Counted from the stretch's first letter, positions 24,501 through 38,737 are shown. The stretch is DNA of 64,000 nt from Corella eumyota (GCA_963082875.1 OY720099.1:4526001-4590000), one strand, 5' to 3'. Notes: generated by a model not told the origin, from the letters alone. Numbers and translations are program-made.

Positions 24501-27500
24501 TCACTCGATAAAACTGACAGCTTGCATAATAAAGATTGCAAGCAAAATAAACAAGATCTGAATAAACGACTCTCTGGAAAAAAATAAAAAAAATTCTAAT
24601 TACTTTTGAAAATATAAAATAGTTACGTTTTTTTAGATGTAAAAAAAATGTTTTGATACAGTATACCCTAAAATTATATTTTAAATATACGTGCAATGTG
24701 TTGATGCATTGAACACTTATGCACGCTTCTTTAATTAAAAAATGTTGCAGCAACACATAGGCTTGCCGGAAACGGTAAAAAATTACGAAAAAAATTCAAA
24801 ACAAAAAATTTTACAAAAAAGGTTTAGATAACAATATGTATTTATTTAAAAAAAATAAATATTTAATAATAGTAGTAAATATCTTACTTTGGCGATTTTT
24901 CTTTTAAAATGTCGGGTACAACTGTACATAGAGCGACGTAGATAAACCCGCCCGATGTAAATGGTAAAATCCAAGCCACCTGGTCACCTGAAAATAAAGT
25001 AACAACGTCACTTAACCCTGAGTCACGTGATATAAGGCCACAGTACAACGGTTACATTGTGTGATTTTTTAAATATCATAATTCCGAAAATTACGAGGTT
25101 AAAAAATAGCCTATAATTTTCGAACGCTATTTTTTGCGTTTTTTTTGTGGTCAACGTTAATAAAAATAAATATATAACATTGTACTAAAGTGACCATATT
25201 ACATGTGACAATAAATAGATGATTAGATTAACTAAAAGTAACGTTAAAATAGGTGTATTCCTATTATTACTATTTTACGAACTTGTAAAACTTGGCAAAA
25301 CTTAATTTTTTGAACCCTTATTTTGGAAGTGTGAAAATTAATGGAATAGTGTGAATAAAATTGTTTAAAAAAATAAAAAAAAGTTAAAACTAGGACAAGA
25401 CAGTTTGTTTTCCGCATTAACCTTAATTTAAACAAAGACATTTTATTGTCTTTCGAACAAATCGTGTTAAATCAATTCAACAAGAATCTAATGTAATTTT
25501 AAAATAAGTCAGTGTCAATGGCTTTTAATGATCTTAATTATTTGTGTTACCTGCTGATTTAGCTGATTCAGCCATAAGAGCAACAATAGCACCCAAAATT
25601 CCGCCGCTAGCGGTTAAAACTTGAAGTTTAGCAGCTTCCCAACGATTGAAACCAGCGCGCAATAAAATTGCAAAGTCACCGATCTAGAACATAAAAACAG
25701 AGCATGACGTCATACTAAAGTTGGCCATGCGAAGAAACTGATGATTTGCAAAACAATTATAGAGAAAAACAACAACTTTTAATATCCCTGACATTTGAAT
25801 AACAAAAGTTTGGATTGCAATTCTAAAGCAGAATTGAAAAAATGATGATTTGCAAGTTGTTAAAGATCACCAAACAATTTTAATTACACCATATTCTTAT
25901 TTTAAATATATTTTAAGCAATTTAGTATAAGATATAAAATAAAAATACTAAATTTGTGGCAAATATTATAAACACCCATATTCTTGATAAAAAAGCATTA
26001 AAAATCTTATGCTTGCAAGACTGGGGTCCTATGTTCAATTACCGCAACCGCCATTCCCACAAATTTAACAATTACAAAAACTTACCTCATGAGGTATTTC
26101 GTGTAGTAATATAGCCATCGTAGTTAAGACTCCTACTCTTCTACTGACCAAATAACTTCCACCCACCGCTAACCCATGGGTGAAATTATCTATGCAGTTA
26201 GCTAGGAGGTTTAGATAACCACTGGCCTGTAAAAAATAAGATAAAAATAATATTTTGTTTTGTTTAATTTTTTAATTTTGACAATTGCTTCATTTTTTAA
26301 TTTTGTAATGCATGTGCATTATTAACAATTGTGTAAATGAAGGGATAATGTGTTTAATGCACAATTAAAAAAAAAAATTACTAAAACAAATTTAATTTAA
26401 ATAAAAATACAAAAATTTAAAATTCTAGAATATTATAGGAATTATATATTGCAAATTCTAAATATTATAGGTATATTGCAAATGGTTGAAGGGTGCATAT
26501 TAAAATCTAACATATGTATTTAACTTACTAATAACATTTTTTAACCTTTTGCCTATTTATAATATAATTCTACAAAACATTAAAAAATTTAAAATTTTTT
26601 AAAAAAGCAATACAACAAAAGTTAGTCCATATGTGGAAAGTTTTCACAGTAAAAAATCGGTCCTCAGTTTCCTATTTAAACATACTGATAATATCTCTAA
26701 CCAGAAACCACATGACATATGCATTTTTTAGTGTTGTGCAATCTATTTACAAAACAAATAATAACTAACTTTATATTTAACTAATCTGTAAACTAATATG
26801 CTGCATACACACTATTTTCGGTTTTGTATGGATATGAGTAACTTGTTTGTTTCTAAAATAAATTTAGCCTACCAAAACAAAATGTAATCAATCAGCTATT
26901 TGCTTGATGAACAAAAATATATAATATGTAAACAAAAAAACTTTATACCAATAACTCTTTTACAAAATAATTTATATATAACAATAGTTACCTTGATTTT
27001 CGTTTCATTATTTTCATTTTCATGTTTAATATTTTGATGATTTGAAACTTTAGTTTTTATTTCGCATAGATTCTGATTTGGTTGATGGTGATTCGAAAAA
27101 CCATTTGAATAAGATTTTGTGTTGTTATTACCATTTTGGTTCAGCTTTATTATCTAAAATAACAAATTAATTTTAATATATACCAGTACGAAATCTAAAT
27201 AAAAATATAAAAATTTATATAATATTTTTTGGGGGATCGAAATAATATAACCAATTCTTTTAGCAATATTACATTTTACGGCATAAAAAATACAATTTCT
27301 TTACCTCTTTTGTGTTATGATTTAACCGATCTAAATCTTCAATATCATCAGATTCTTCTGTGTTTGGAGTATTTTCAGGAAAAGTTTTTTCCAGTAATAA
27401 AAAGCTGATTAAACCAACTAAAATCCATAAACCATTTCCCATGGCTGGCCAATGATTATGAGAACCATCTAAAATAATAAAAATATTCATTCATCAAATT

Positions 27501-28838
27501 ACTTTTAATATTTGTTTAAATTTTATGTTTATATATATATATATACACAAAATACTAGTAAAAAAATGACAAATAATAATTTTGTAAGACATTTTAAAAA
27601 TGTTCATTTGCAATTTTTTTGCAAATGTTTATTGAAAAAAAATCAAAAAAGTGTGTCCTGTTATTTTCTTGAAACTTGAAACTAATTTGTGAAAATTGAG
27701 AAGTATAACTTCCTTCCCGGGTATTTTAAAACAACAAGGAAACACTATGTGGCATGCCATTAATAACTACCAAGTTTTAACGGTTTTACCTTTAACGAAC
27801 ATTAAATTTATACCCCTAAAAATTTAACAATATGTGGTATTTGTTTGTTAAACCAAAAATTCGATTTTGATTTATTTAAGAGTTGTGAAAAAATTAAAAA
27901 TCACATAATACCTTTTTTTTAAATTTAGAAATTTAAAAAAAAATTTGGCAATTTAAAATGATATAATTTTATCCAATTATCAATTTGAGGATTTATTTTA
28001 CCTTCATTGTTAAATTGTAAATGATCCCAAGACTCCGGTAATAAATGAAGAAACACATCACCCAACAGACCTCCAACCGCAAAACTTAAAAGCCTGTTCA
28101 AAACTTTTGCACCACCTTAAAAAAATTAAGATAATTCAGATTTTTTTTAAATGTTTTATAGTGTTAATGACAAATAACTTATGAATGACATAACTATATT
28201 TAAAGCTGTTTGTTTATTTAAAGGAGCCAGTTCCTATTTACTAATTTATTTATATTAGACCACGAAACTATAATAGATCATTAACCTTAAAGTAGTCAAA
28301 TAAGTTCACATATTTCTCTTTTCCAATAATAAACAAAAAATAAAAAACATAATAACAATGATTTACACACCTCTTAATTTTTGTTTATATAAGGAGGTGT
28401 TTAACAAAATACCATAATTAATAAAATCTTGTTTTTATAATAAAAAATGTGTTATAAATGTTTACTCTTGTAATTAAAAACTTTGAAAATTATTTGAAAT
28501 TATTTAAAGTGTTTACCTTCCGTTTTAAGTGCTACTCCATCTTTTATCCTCGACAAAATTAAAAGTGGAAAAATACCACTTAAGCCAACCAACATCGCGC
28601 TTGCAATTGCAAACATACTCGCCTCGCTTCTAGAATAAAGCTCATCTTTGCTTCCAATATCATTTGAATTTACTGCGCGATTTATATTTTTAAAGTCATT
28701 TTCAAAATCTTCACTCAAGTTGAAACTCAGGGTTTTAGGTGAGTTTTGAGATACTCGATGTATGCTTAAGACTGGCTCGTTGGGCTGAGTAAGACCAAAC
28801 AGAAAAAATGATACAAAAAATATTGAAAATATCCACAT
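24501..28838 (-). CDS. SLC39A13: Zinc transporter ZIP13 (SLC39 family), 402 aa
   Basis: ZIP13 moves zinc toward the cytosol from Golgi/ER or vesicular stores. Eight phase-consistent exons: 28517-28838, 28002-28115, 27305-27468, 26992-27153, 26086-26226, 25551-25683, 24888-24987, 24501-24573. A signal peptide ([15 protein letters not shown]) opens the protein. Helix-rich segments carry FLHLLPESW, then [13 protein letters not shown] and [20 protein letters not shown], the metal-binding helices 4 and 5 with the HEIPHE signature. The variable loop encoded by 26992-27153 is Asn/His-rich (NHHQPNQN). Near-identity of the [10 protein letters not shown] and [11 protein letters not shown] segments to vertebrate ZIP13 favours it over ZIP7. 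The last exon ([20 protein letters not shown]) supplies helix 8. The mRNA-sense sequence just upstream of the start codon has an acceptor-like TTTTTAG at about 28901, consistent with a 5' UTR intron or trans-splice site. Confidence 0.92.
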
Positions 28839-29962
28839 TTTTTAATCACTTATTTCAGAAATCTTTATTTGAAAGTTGCTGTTGTCACTGCATCAGGCAA
28901 CTAAAAATAAAAAACAAACTTTTATAATAACACATAAATTATATTAAGTAATTTACAATGACAATAAAAGTACTATTATGGCTCCTTATAAATTATAAAG
29001 GGTTCACGATATTAATATAAAGCTATTCAAGTGATAAAATTTAATATATTATATTGAACTTTAATACTATTTGCCTTAACTCATTTTAAATGTTAGTTAT
29101 ACATAGTCGGTCATCTACGCACAAACATAAGTAAACTCTATTCAAGTTAGGTAAATAAAAGTCTAGTCTAATGTTAAAGAATAGAGAAAGGGGAAATCAG
29201 TCTGAAAACATACGCAGTACTTTAAATATGCGGTTACGTGAAATATATAAAAATCCTACAATTAATTAAAGTGATAATGTTTTTACCATGCTTAAATTAA
29301 CTATACTAAGACAGTTTTATTAAAAAAAACGTCGAAAAGTTTGCATTCATTTTCTAAGTCAAAATTCTGAAGTTCGTATCGATAAAAACTGCTGCTTGCT
29401 ACAACAATTTTGAATTACCTGATTTCTATCAACCTTATATTGCGAATAGCGGTTTAATTTTAACACAAAACTAGTAAACTAATGACACTCACTTGAAAGT
29501 AAGATGTGTAAACTTTCCTACGGTAGCACAAAAGGAAAATACGCAGAAACAGCTGTTTTGAGTTCTGGAATTCGCCTACCATGCGCTTTGCCTTTTTCAC
29601 ATTGTTTACCATTTTCGATTTGCTGAGAGTCACGTGCGTAATTTCGACGACGACGACATCAGCTCTTTGCTAACACTTATCGGTAGTAGTTTTTTACTTT
29701 TTTTTACTCGGTATACCTTGACTATATTAACGATTAAACAAAACGCAATTGAACTAATTATGTTTAACAAATTTATTTCAAATTAGTGCAGTACAAAATA
29801 ACACCGATATAAGTAAGACTTCTTGATGTAGCCCATATAAAACGTAAAAAAAGAAAATGGTATAAAAACTCGGAATTTCTACAAAAAACATAAAAATTTT
29901 ATATTTTGCTAAATCTAAGCAAAAAACAATAACTTTAGTACAAAAAACTTGTCTTTTTTTAT
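28839..29962. promoter_or_regulatory. ZIP13 upstream region / intergenic
   Basis: About 1.1 kb between the ZIP13 start codon and the SGLT stop codon. A less AT-rich patch at about 29510-29690 with a CACGTG E-box (29631-29636, context GTCACGTGCG) and a repeated CGACGACGACGACAT is the likeliest promoter area for ZIP13. The right-hand end should hold the SGLT 3' UTR. No ORF or RNA gene is evident. Confidence 0.4.
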
Positions 29963-32900
29963 CTAGGCATAGTAACCAAACAAAAATGTCATAACCAGCA
30001 ACATCAACAGGCCAAAGGAATCAACGATTTGGGAGGGGATTTTCTTTTCTGTAATATCGGTAATAATTGGAGTATTTTCGGTGGTAGTTTGTGATTGCCT
30101 GCTGTCCAATCCACAAAACAGGTCAACTGATTTCCTTATACATGATCTCTCATCTAAAACTAAAAAAAATTTCAATTTTAACGGAAAAAATCATTAAACA
30201 ACCGCAGCAATATTATATATAGGTTGAAAATTAAAACCTCTACAAAAAAACTTATTTTAGCGCATGAGAAAAACAACCAAGTAAAATTAGATATACCTTC
30301 TTGTTCCTCACTGTCATCAGAAGAGTTGGGTTGTTGGGTAATTTCTGGTTCTTTGTCCACTTGCTTCTCATTGTTGTCATTTACAAAATTTAAGTTTGTG
30401 AATCCAGTTTCTTGAACCTAATAACAAAGTGTTTAGCATATATTTTAAACAATTTATTATTTTTTTAATACTAGTACCTTAAGTACAAATTTAAATTTAA
30501 TAAAAATATAACTTGATTTAGATTTTAAATTAAAAAATAAACTTTTACCTTATTTTCAATTGGTGATGGTTCTTTGTTGTTCTCTGTGTTATCATTAAAT
30601 CTAGTGTACCATGTCAACTTGTTAAGCTAGATTTAAATAAAAAATAACAAATGGCTAAGCATAAAGTTTTATAAAGAATTCTTAATAAATTCTATATTTT
30701 AAGTATTTTTTACTTTTTCTTTGGGTATTTCTTCAGTCAACAAACTCACAACAACAGCGACGATTGTTGATACTGTAGCTAATATTATGGCAAAATAAAG
30801 ATAGTGGACCTAAAAAAACAATATAATTAAAAAAAGTGTAATAGTTTGGCGAGTGAAATAATTTAGATCAAACCAAAAATAAAGATGACTTTTAATGTGA
30901 CAAAAGTTTAACGGCCTAATAATTGTTAAATAACTTTGGCGAAACTAATTTTCAAATCCAAAAAGATAAAGACAAAGGAACGGGAATAAAGACTTTGTTC
31001 AAATAACTAAAAAATCAACCTGTGTGAGTAACTAATATTTACTTATTTAATCCCTAAGATTATAACACAACTTTATTTAAACAGGGAGCGATTAACCATT
31101 TATGGACATAAAAGATTAAAAATAAAAAAATTGCTTTTATTTACCTTATACAATACCGCTGGCCTATATTCATCTTCTCCGCAAAGAGGTGGACTTAAAA
31201 CAAAATCCATAATCATTCGAATTAAACCAACAACCAAACCCAACATTAAAGACCAAAACGCACCCTAAAAAAGAAAATAAAGGACAATACTTGGTAAAAA
31301 TAATAATGCAAAAAGTATAATCATCTTGAATACCTAAACATTTTTTCTTTTTTAATATATCGTAAATGAAATTTTTAATTCGTATGCAATTCAAATGTAA
31401 TTAAATCTGTTTATATCAAATCTACCTACTGGTTCATTTAGTCTTGGCCAGAATATTCCCAAAACAAAAACCACCATTATTGGAGGACCTAGGTAACTGG
31501 TAATAGATTGAATATAGTCAAAGAGTTGTCCATTTGCGGATACTTGTATAATTGGCACCCATGCAATACTGACTCCGACCATAAATAAAATGAACAACCT
31601 GAAAATTAAAACAGTAATGTATTTAAAATGTATATTTTTATAGTTTTAGATAAATTTATATTTTACATGTTCTTTTTAAAATTTCATTTTAATTGAGGAC
31701 AAACTATACAAACCTTCCAACGATCATGAGTTCCCACTGGGTGGTATTCTTTCTCATTTTCATCCACAAATCGCAAGTGAACAACGTCGAAGCACTGTTA
31801 AACACTGAAGTCAATGATGACATTAATGCAGCCATCATTACCGCAAGAAGGAGACCTAAAGTCAAAGTAAACTTTTATTTGTATTTCTTCAAACTGTTTG
31901 GTAGTGTGGTTTTGAGTTCAAGCCGCGCCAAAGAACATTATTAGCTTTTCAGCCAAGCGTATGAAAATAGCTTAAACACGTCACAAAACACACTTTTCTA
32001 TCGCCATACTCTTTGCATAAATTAGCAAACCTTTTAATCCAGTTGGCATAATTTCCAGGACAAGTTTCGGATAGGCGACGTTAGAACAACCCACAGGTGT
32101 TCCGCAATATCTTTTACATTCCGCTGGTGTTGCACATGCGACTGCATCTATAAAAAAATAATTTATTCAGCATATTTAAGGCAATACATAGGACAAAAAG
32201 ACAAAACAAAATTGTTCTTTAACTAGGCTGTGAATATAAAAAACTTTTTTAATAAAAAAAATTGTTGTTATCCTTTACCAGTCTAGCGAAAGTTCGTCAA
32301 TGCAATTAACAAAAAACTTTAAAGTACCTGGAAAAACAACCCTGCTGACCATTCCAACCATTACCATCATATACATCGGTAATATTTTCATTAAACCAGC
32401 TGCTACACATCCTCCTTTAGCATGCGTTAAGTTCTTGGCCGCCAAAGTTCGTTGTACAATTACCTTAAAAACGATGGAAAAGTTACTTAAAAATGTAAGA
32501 GTAGAAGTATGAAAAGGTAGCCTATTCTTATAAGGGTATTAACTATAAAACAAATTTCAAGGCACGAACCTGATCTGTGCACCAGTACCAGGTTGCTAAT
32601 ATAGTAAGGCCGAAGGTCAATCCGGGCCACGGTAAATCAGCAGTTACTGCGTTTCTGAGCACATGAAAAGAATCCGCACGAGGAAGGCCACAGGTCGTGT
32701 TTGGCGGACGAATTGTCGGAATTGCTTTCATGTATTCTACTTTAAGGCCTTCATACCCACCAACTCGTATAAATGCTAAAAAGCAAACACAAATCTACTT
32801 GTTAAGTAAAACATAAACATGGCCTTATTTAAAAAAAATATCAGCAGCGTGGTGTAGTGGTCGAAAGACCTTCAAAATTACTAGCGGAACTTTACTACAT

Positions 32901-35094
32901 CCTGGGTTCGATTCCCACTGCTCTTATGCTGAATCACCCTTGTGTGAGGCGCTATAAACGGTATAAACCCCTGTTTGGCCAACACTTAACCAGCAATATC
33001 CCAAACTGCTAAAAGAAACTTAAGACTGAGGCTAGATAGGTGATGTTACTCTATGATTAGGTCGTGAAGTCTACTTTACAAAAAAAATAAAATAAATGTT
33101 GTGTAAGTTTACAACTATAAAAATGTGTACGGAAAAGCCAAGTAATATAATTTAATACTAAACACAAAACTTACACAATATCATCATCACAAAGGCACCA
33201 GCTAACATAATAAACGTCTGTGCAGTGTCAGTATAAATAACCGCAGCCAGTCCGCCAGTTACCGTATACAAAGCAGTTATAGCTAGTAGCGTTACCATAG
33301 CAACGTAAATATTCCAGCCCAATGCCTCTTGAATAAAAATTGCGCCCGCAAAAAGATCAGCCTAGAAATAACAGTTGCTGTGGTTAGATTTTTGTTTGTA
33401 AAAGTTGCCTATTAAATATTTTAGAGCGTTTTAATAAAAATTGGATTGTTAAATTAAGTCTGTGGTGCTCGATAAAGATTTGATTGTAAATCAATCCTCT
33501 TTTTGTTAAAATTTACAGCATTTTATAACATTTAATGTCATTTGTATGAAATTTAACATCTTAACACTACAAAATTTCAAAAAACCTTTTAATTAAAATT
33601 CCATATAAAATACTATGCTACTGCTATAGTAAACTAATTGATTACAAAAACTTAGATTTTTGTTTGTAAAAGTTGCCTATTAAATATTTTTAGAGCGTCG
33701 TAAAAGTATTAGATAAATTAAGTCCGTGGTTGTATAGATGAAAATTTGATTGTAAATCAATCCCCATTTGTTAAAATTTACAGCATGTTACAAATTTTAA
33801 TGTCCTTTTGTATGAAATTTAACAACTTAACACTACAAAATTTCAAAAGAATCTTTTAATTAAAATTCCATATAAAATGCTATGCTACTGCTATAGTAAA
33901 CAAATTGATTACAAAAACTGTAGAACTACGTTGATTTTCAAATTTATAAACTTACCGAAACTTTGGTAAATATGTAAAGCAGAATTGAAAGCACGGATAT
34001 GTAAACCTGAATACGTTGACCACCAAATCTTTTCATAAGGTATTCAGGCATTGTCACTACTCCAGCAGAAATGTAAATTGGTGCAAAAACCCAACCAAGA
34101 AAATATAAGGTCAGCATAGCCTGGAAAAATTCAATATAGTCTTTCTTTAAGTAAATATTGAAAGAGTAACAAAATTGGTTAAAATTTAATAACAAAAAAT
34201 GTAAGTATTCTTTTATGTATAGAAAATTTACCCAAGGAAAAATAAAAAAGTTTTGGTTTACAGTTTCAATCTTGATAATTATAATATATGTTAATCTTTT
34301 TCTAAAGCCTTTATTTTTTAATTTAAAAGAATAATTTGGCCTTAAGGCCTAATACGTTGTTTTTGTCTTTAGTCAGTAAATAACATATACATTAATGTAC
34401 AAAATATTCATCCTTAAAACCCTTAAGCAAAATGTGTAATCCAGTACCCTTTTATAAAATAAATCATTTTAAAGAAAAACTAGTTTTCGATGAATAATTA
34501 AAAATAATAAACCTGTTTCTACCAAAACACGTCACAAATATGAATAAACACATGCCCTGACGTAAATAACCATAAGAGTTAGCCAAAAATATCACAATAT
34601 AATAATTTCACCCAACAATAAATAAATGCAAAAATTATAAAATAAAATGGAGACTTACATTCCATTCAAACGCCCCCACTGCTATCCCAGCGGCCGCCCC
34701 TGTTCCCGCCAACCCCACAAAGTGACCGCTTCCTATATTGCTACTGAACAGAGATGCCCCGACCGGAAACCACGTGATGTTTCTTCCCGCCAAAAAGAAT
34801 CCGTTTACGTTGCTCCGGTCTGTTCTGCACATAGCCTGCAAATAGCAATGACGTCATATAAGAATTTTGATGGCGTCACAAATTTTAAAGAAAAATCTAA
34901 GTTTTAAATGTCAAAATAAATACAACTAATTGAAAAAAATTCTACAAAGCTCTTCTTACCCATATTCCAACAACTAAAATAAACACAAAGTAGATAGCAA
35001 TAACTGCAATATCTGCAGAATCAAGATTTGCAGTTGGCAAAGCCAAAAACGATTGAGTTGTATCCAAAATGCTTGAAGGAGCAGGCGTTGTCAT
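29963..35094 (-). CDS. SLC5A: Sodium/glucose cotransporter, SGLT type (SLC5), 681 aa
   Basis: A plasma-membrane symporter that couples sodium entry to sugar uptake. Fourteen phase-consistent exons: 34960-35094, 34659-34835, 33956-34120, 33175-33361, 32570-32775, 32328-32463, 32031-32147, 31714-31855, 31430-31598, 31145-31264, 30714-30809, 30549-30626, 30297-30417, 29963-30159. Family landmarks in order: [75 protein letters not shown] (sugar-site Gln in this segment), [45 protein letters not shown], and a last helix ending FGYYA. This pattern is specific to the SGLT1/2/4/5/6 subgroup; which one, or whether it carries glucose, mannose or inositol, cannot be fixed by eye. The donor CCA|GTAGGT at the ninth exon is chosen because it restores the conserved NEPGAFW. 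Confidence 0.93.
32843..33090 (+). mobile_element. tRNA-derived SINE with internal deletion (copy H)
   Basis: The head is well kept: AGCAGCGTGGTGTAGTGGTC and a perfect pol III B box GGGTTCGATTCCC. The GGCGCTATAAACGGTATAAA module follows, but the GGCAATTATAATCTATA segment present in full-length copies is missing. The AAACTTAAGACTGAGG and final A-rich parts are present. It sits in the fourth intron of the SGLT gene, antisense. Confidence 0.8.
33386..33920. repeat. Tandem direct duplication, about 268-bp unit
   Basis: Unit 1 (33386-33653) and unit 2 (33654-33920) start with the same AGATTTTTGTTTGTAAAAGT and both end in AATTGATTACAAAAACT. They match along nearly the whole length apart from scattered substitutions and small indels. 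The duplication lies in the third intron of the SGLT gene and carries no ORF. Confidence 0.9.
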
Positions 35095-36804
35095 TATTTT
35101 CCTTCTAACTTATAGTCGATAATAAATTTTTAGAAATCTGTAAACAAAATTCTTGATTTACAAAACTTTTAAACATTAAAGCATGACTTAGATTGTACTT
35201 GCCATTGTAAAAACAATAACTGTATTATATAAGCTCAAGTCACTTAAGGATTGTATTGAGTTTTACAGGATAGCAGTGACTGAAATCTAGAAAATGTCTC
35301 TATTTTATACTAGTTTTTTTTTTACTTCTTTTTTTGTTCCCGTTTTTATTTAATTTTCAATTTAAAGCCTTTTGAAACTTTTGTTCGTTTTCCAATCAAT
35401 CAAATATGCTCAAATATAAAGATTTACCACAAAGTAAAAAAAGATTTCAATAGCAGTAAGTTACGATCAAATCTGATCGATCAAATTCCATTGTAATTTT
35501 CATAAACTTAAGAATTTCAAAAGCTCCCCGAACCTGTTTAAATATCTACATCTCAAAAGCCAAGTCATGACAAACATGTTTTTTTAATTATAAACTTGTA
35601 TGACCTTTTACTTTATTTAGGCTAAATATTTATTGAAAAAAGTTAAAAATAAATACCTAACTCCACTAAACAATAAACTACTGTATCGAAATTTTTATGC
35701 TATAGACGCCGGCGGAAATTCTAATAGCTTTACACGTGTTTATAATTATTAAAACTGTTAAATGTGACTAATCTATATAAACTAACATTTTTTACGTTCA
35801 TTTTATCAAGTTTGAATTGAGCGGCATAGTAAATTGGATAAGTCAATAAAATTATACGCTTATATATAAAAAACTACATAAAAACATATTGACAATAACA
35901 CCTTTAATTATAGCCTAAAGACACAACTTAAGCTACGGTAAAAATGAAATAAAATTGGTCCACCAAAACACCACAAAAAGCATAACACTTTTTATAGACA
36001 AAATTGCTATGACTAAACTCTAAGTTGTATTTAAATTCATAAGTGTTAAAGCTGGGTTTATTTGTGCTAAGACCTGGATTAAATTTGTTATTTTATTTCT
36101 ACCTAAGTGGTTTTGAAAGAGTTTTTTTCTTTGCGCAACAGGAGTTTTGCAAATAGGTCAAAAAAAGTCTAAATTATCAAAGTATCTCTGTTATATTAGA
36201 TTTCAAGTCAAGTAGATTAAGAATTACGTAAACATCTTTTGGAGATTTGGCAATGGGTTACTTAAAATAAATTTCGATAAACACTTTATGTTCTTTATTT
36301 GCCCCAACAATCTTGTCTTTTAACCAAACATGCACTGCACTACCAACCTTTTCTTTAATACGTTAAAGTAAAATATTAACCTAAACCAATGTTAGCTAGC
36401 ATTGTCTACATATATTTTAAGAAAATGTTTTAAAAAGATGATTTACAGACGCAAAACACTTCTGTAGGCTACTGAAAATTTTAAACTTGCAATAACAATC
36501 AACGTAGTCAGTAAATAGGATCGTATTGGCTGGCGAATTTTGAATAATGACAATAAACAGACAACTTGAGATTACTATAAATAATACACTCAAGTGCTCT
36601 TAGGAATATTGAAGAGGAGTAAAATTAAGCGTACTTCGAGTTAATAAAGTTATAAAAATATGTACTTGACGACCAATTCTTGTTATAACCTTACGTCTTA
36701 AATTTTGCATATATTAAATGACTATTTTTCAAAAATGGTTTTTCTAATTAATTAAAAAAAAAAACAATTAGTAATATATAAATACTTTATTTGCTTAGAA
36801 AGGT
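35095..36804. other. Intergenic region upstream of SGLT
   Basis: About 1.7 kb of AT-rich DNA between the SGLT start codon and the TTC19 stop codon. An E-box CACGTG lies at 35733-35738 beside a small GC-rich patch (GACGCCGGCGG, about 35705). I see no ORF, RNA gene or repeat of note. The right-hand end should include the TTC19 3' UTR. Confidence 0.4.
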
Positions 36805-38737
36805 TTAAGTTTTGTTTTTATTGTCTTGGGGTATATGGTGAATTAAAGATGCGATTTTTTCCTTTAAATCTTGGTCGCTAGTCTTTGAAACTTCAATTAA
36901 AGATTCCTTAAAAGTTTGAATTGCATTTTCTTTATCCCCTTCAAAAATTATAAATAAATAAAAATATCACTTGAAAAATTACAATATATAAAATAAATAT
37001 GTAAATATAAAAAAAAAATTTTTTACACAAATAAAAAAAACAAAATTTTCTTACCAAGTTTTATATAAATTTGAGATAAATTGGCAAGAAACACAGCTTT
37101 GTCTTCTGGGTCTGAGCTTCTTTCAACTGACTTTAATGCGTAAGCAAGTGCCTCCTTTATTTCTCCCATGTTTAATTTAATTGTTGAAATATCATTATAC
37201 AATACTAAAGTCTAAAATAAAATGTTTTGTATTAAAACAAATGTAAACCTGAATATAAATTATTGTTTTAGTATTTCAAAATTAAAAAAATAAAACTCTT
37301 GTTAAAATAGAATCAAATCGACAAAAAAGTTTTTTTTTAAGTGTGAAGCAAAAAGCAAATAATCAAAATCGAAACCAAAAAAAATTCAACACCAATTATT
37401 TTTTTTTTTAATATAAAATAAAATTTTTTTTACCCTTGAATCATTTTCTCCAAACAACTTTTCGCAAATTCCGAGTGCCTCCAAAGTGCACGCTAGCGCC
37501 TGTTGGTGTTTATTAATATCGCTTAGATATCGACCATATGAATCAAGAATCATACCAAGAATCGCTAAGCTGTTAATATAATCTAAAAAAAATAAACAAA
37601 AAAATAAAGATTTGCAATATTTGTGTTATTCATTAAAAATTTGTACTTAAATTAAATTCGGTACTTTTAAGAACATCTTTTTTAAATTAGATTAGGAAAC
37701 TGCATACCTTTGTCGTTAAAATCCTCTTTTTTATCTTTAATATTTTGCCTGGCAATTCCAATACACCATTCATAGCCAGTTCTGGCCAATTCTTGTTGGC
37801 CCTTTTGGGCATAAATACTTGCTAATTTCAATGATATTTCGACAATGGAATTATCTGTTTCTTTTGTACCAGTTGAAATCAAATTTTGAAGTACATTTCG
37901 GAATAACTTTTCTGCCTTTTTTATAAAATTAAATAAAAGTACATTAGTTTAGAACTTTTTTGCATCATACAACATTTAAAAGTACATTACTAAACCCAAA
38001 GTAAGATTATTCAACCAAATTGTTAACTCTTACTTTATCAAGCTGATTTGTTTGCAACGCCAAATTAGCTAAAAGGTCCTGTATATTTGCAATAACTTTT
38101 CTATCCTTATTTTCTATCGCAATATGGAGTGCATTAATAAAATGACCTTCTACTATCGCAGGTGATTCTTTTCGTGATAAAGAAATCTAATATTTTTACA
38201 AAAAATAAAATAAAAAACAGAAATTTAAGTGTTTAAAATTAATATATAAAAATTCTGTATTTTAAAAGAACTTTTAAATTTTTATTTTTATTAATAAATT
38301 TAAATTTAAAATTTTATAAAAATGTTGTTTAACCTTTCCTTTTTTTATTGATTGTTCTATTCTATCTTCATTAGTTGTTTTTAAAGCAACAACAGATAAC
38401 AAACATAATTGATAACCTAAAAAAATATTACAAACATTTTTTTTCACACCAGCAGTAAGTGGGCTAATAAAATAAGTTTTACTAAAAAAGAAAAAAATTG
38501 ATTTACCTGAAAAACTCTTTTTCTTTGTTGCAAAATTAAAACATTTTTGGAACAAGAGTTTACAAGAATTTGATTTCCTAAAAATAAAAAAGTCCATAAA
38601 TTATCTACAAAATAAAGTACTATCTGACTGTATTAAATAATTTTTAAACAATAATTTTATAAACTGTTTTACCTTTTTGTACAAATATTTCGTACTTCAA
38701 AATTCCTTATTAAAAATATAAGTCCAGCTCTAAACAT
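36805..38737 (-). CDS. TTC19: Mitochondrial TPR protein TTC19, 339 aa
   Basis: TTC19 is an inner-membrane mitochondrial protein needed for complex III assembly and turnover of Rieske protein fragments. Eight phase-consistent exons: 38673-38737, 38507-38577, 38334-38416, 38034-38186, 37708-37915, 37434-37582, 37055-37211, 36805-36938. The N-terminus (MFRAGLIFLIRNF, then Lys/Arg/Ser-rich sequence) fits a mitochondrial targeting peptide. A hydrophobic stretch (YQLCLLSVVALK) may be the single membrane segment. The TPR region is strongly like the vertebrate protein: ANLALQTNQLDKAEKLF, EISLKLASIYAQKGQQELA, GYEWCI, LGMILDSYGRYL, LANLSQIYIKLGDKENAIQT. The length is a little below human TTC19 (380 aa). 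Confidence 0.9.
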
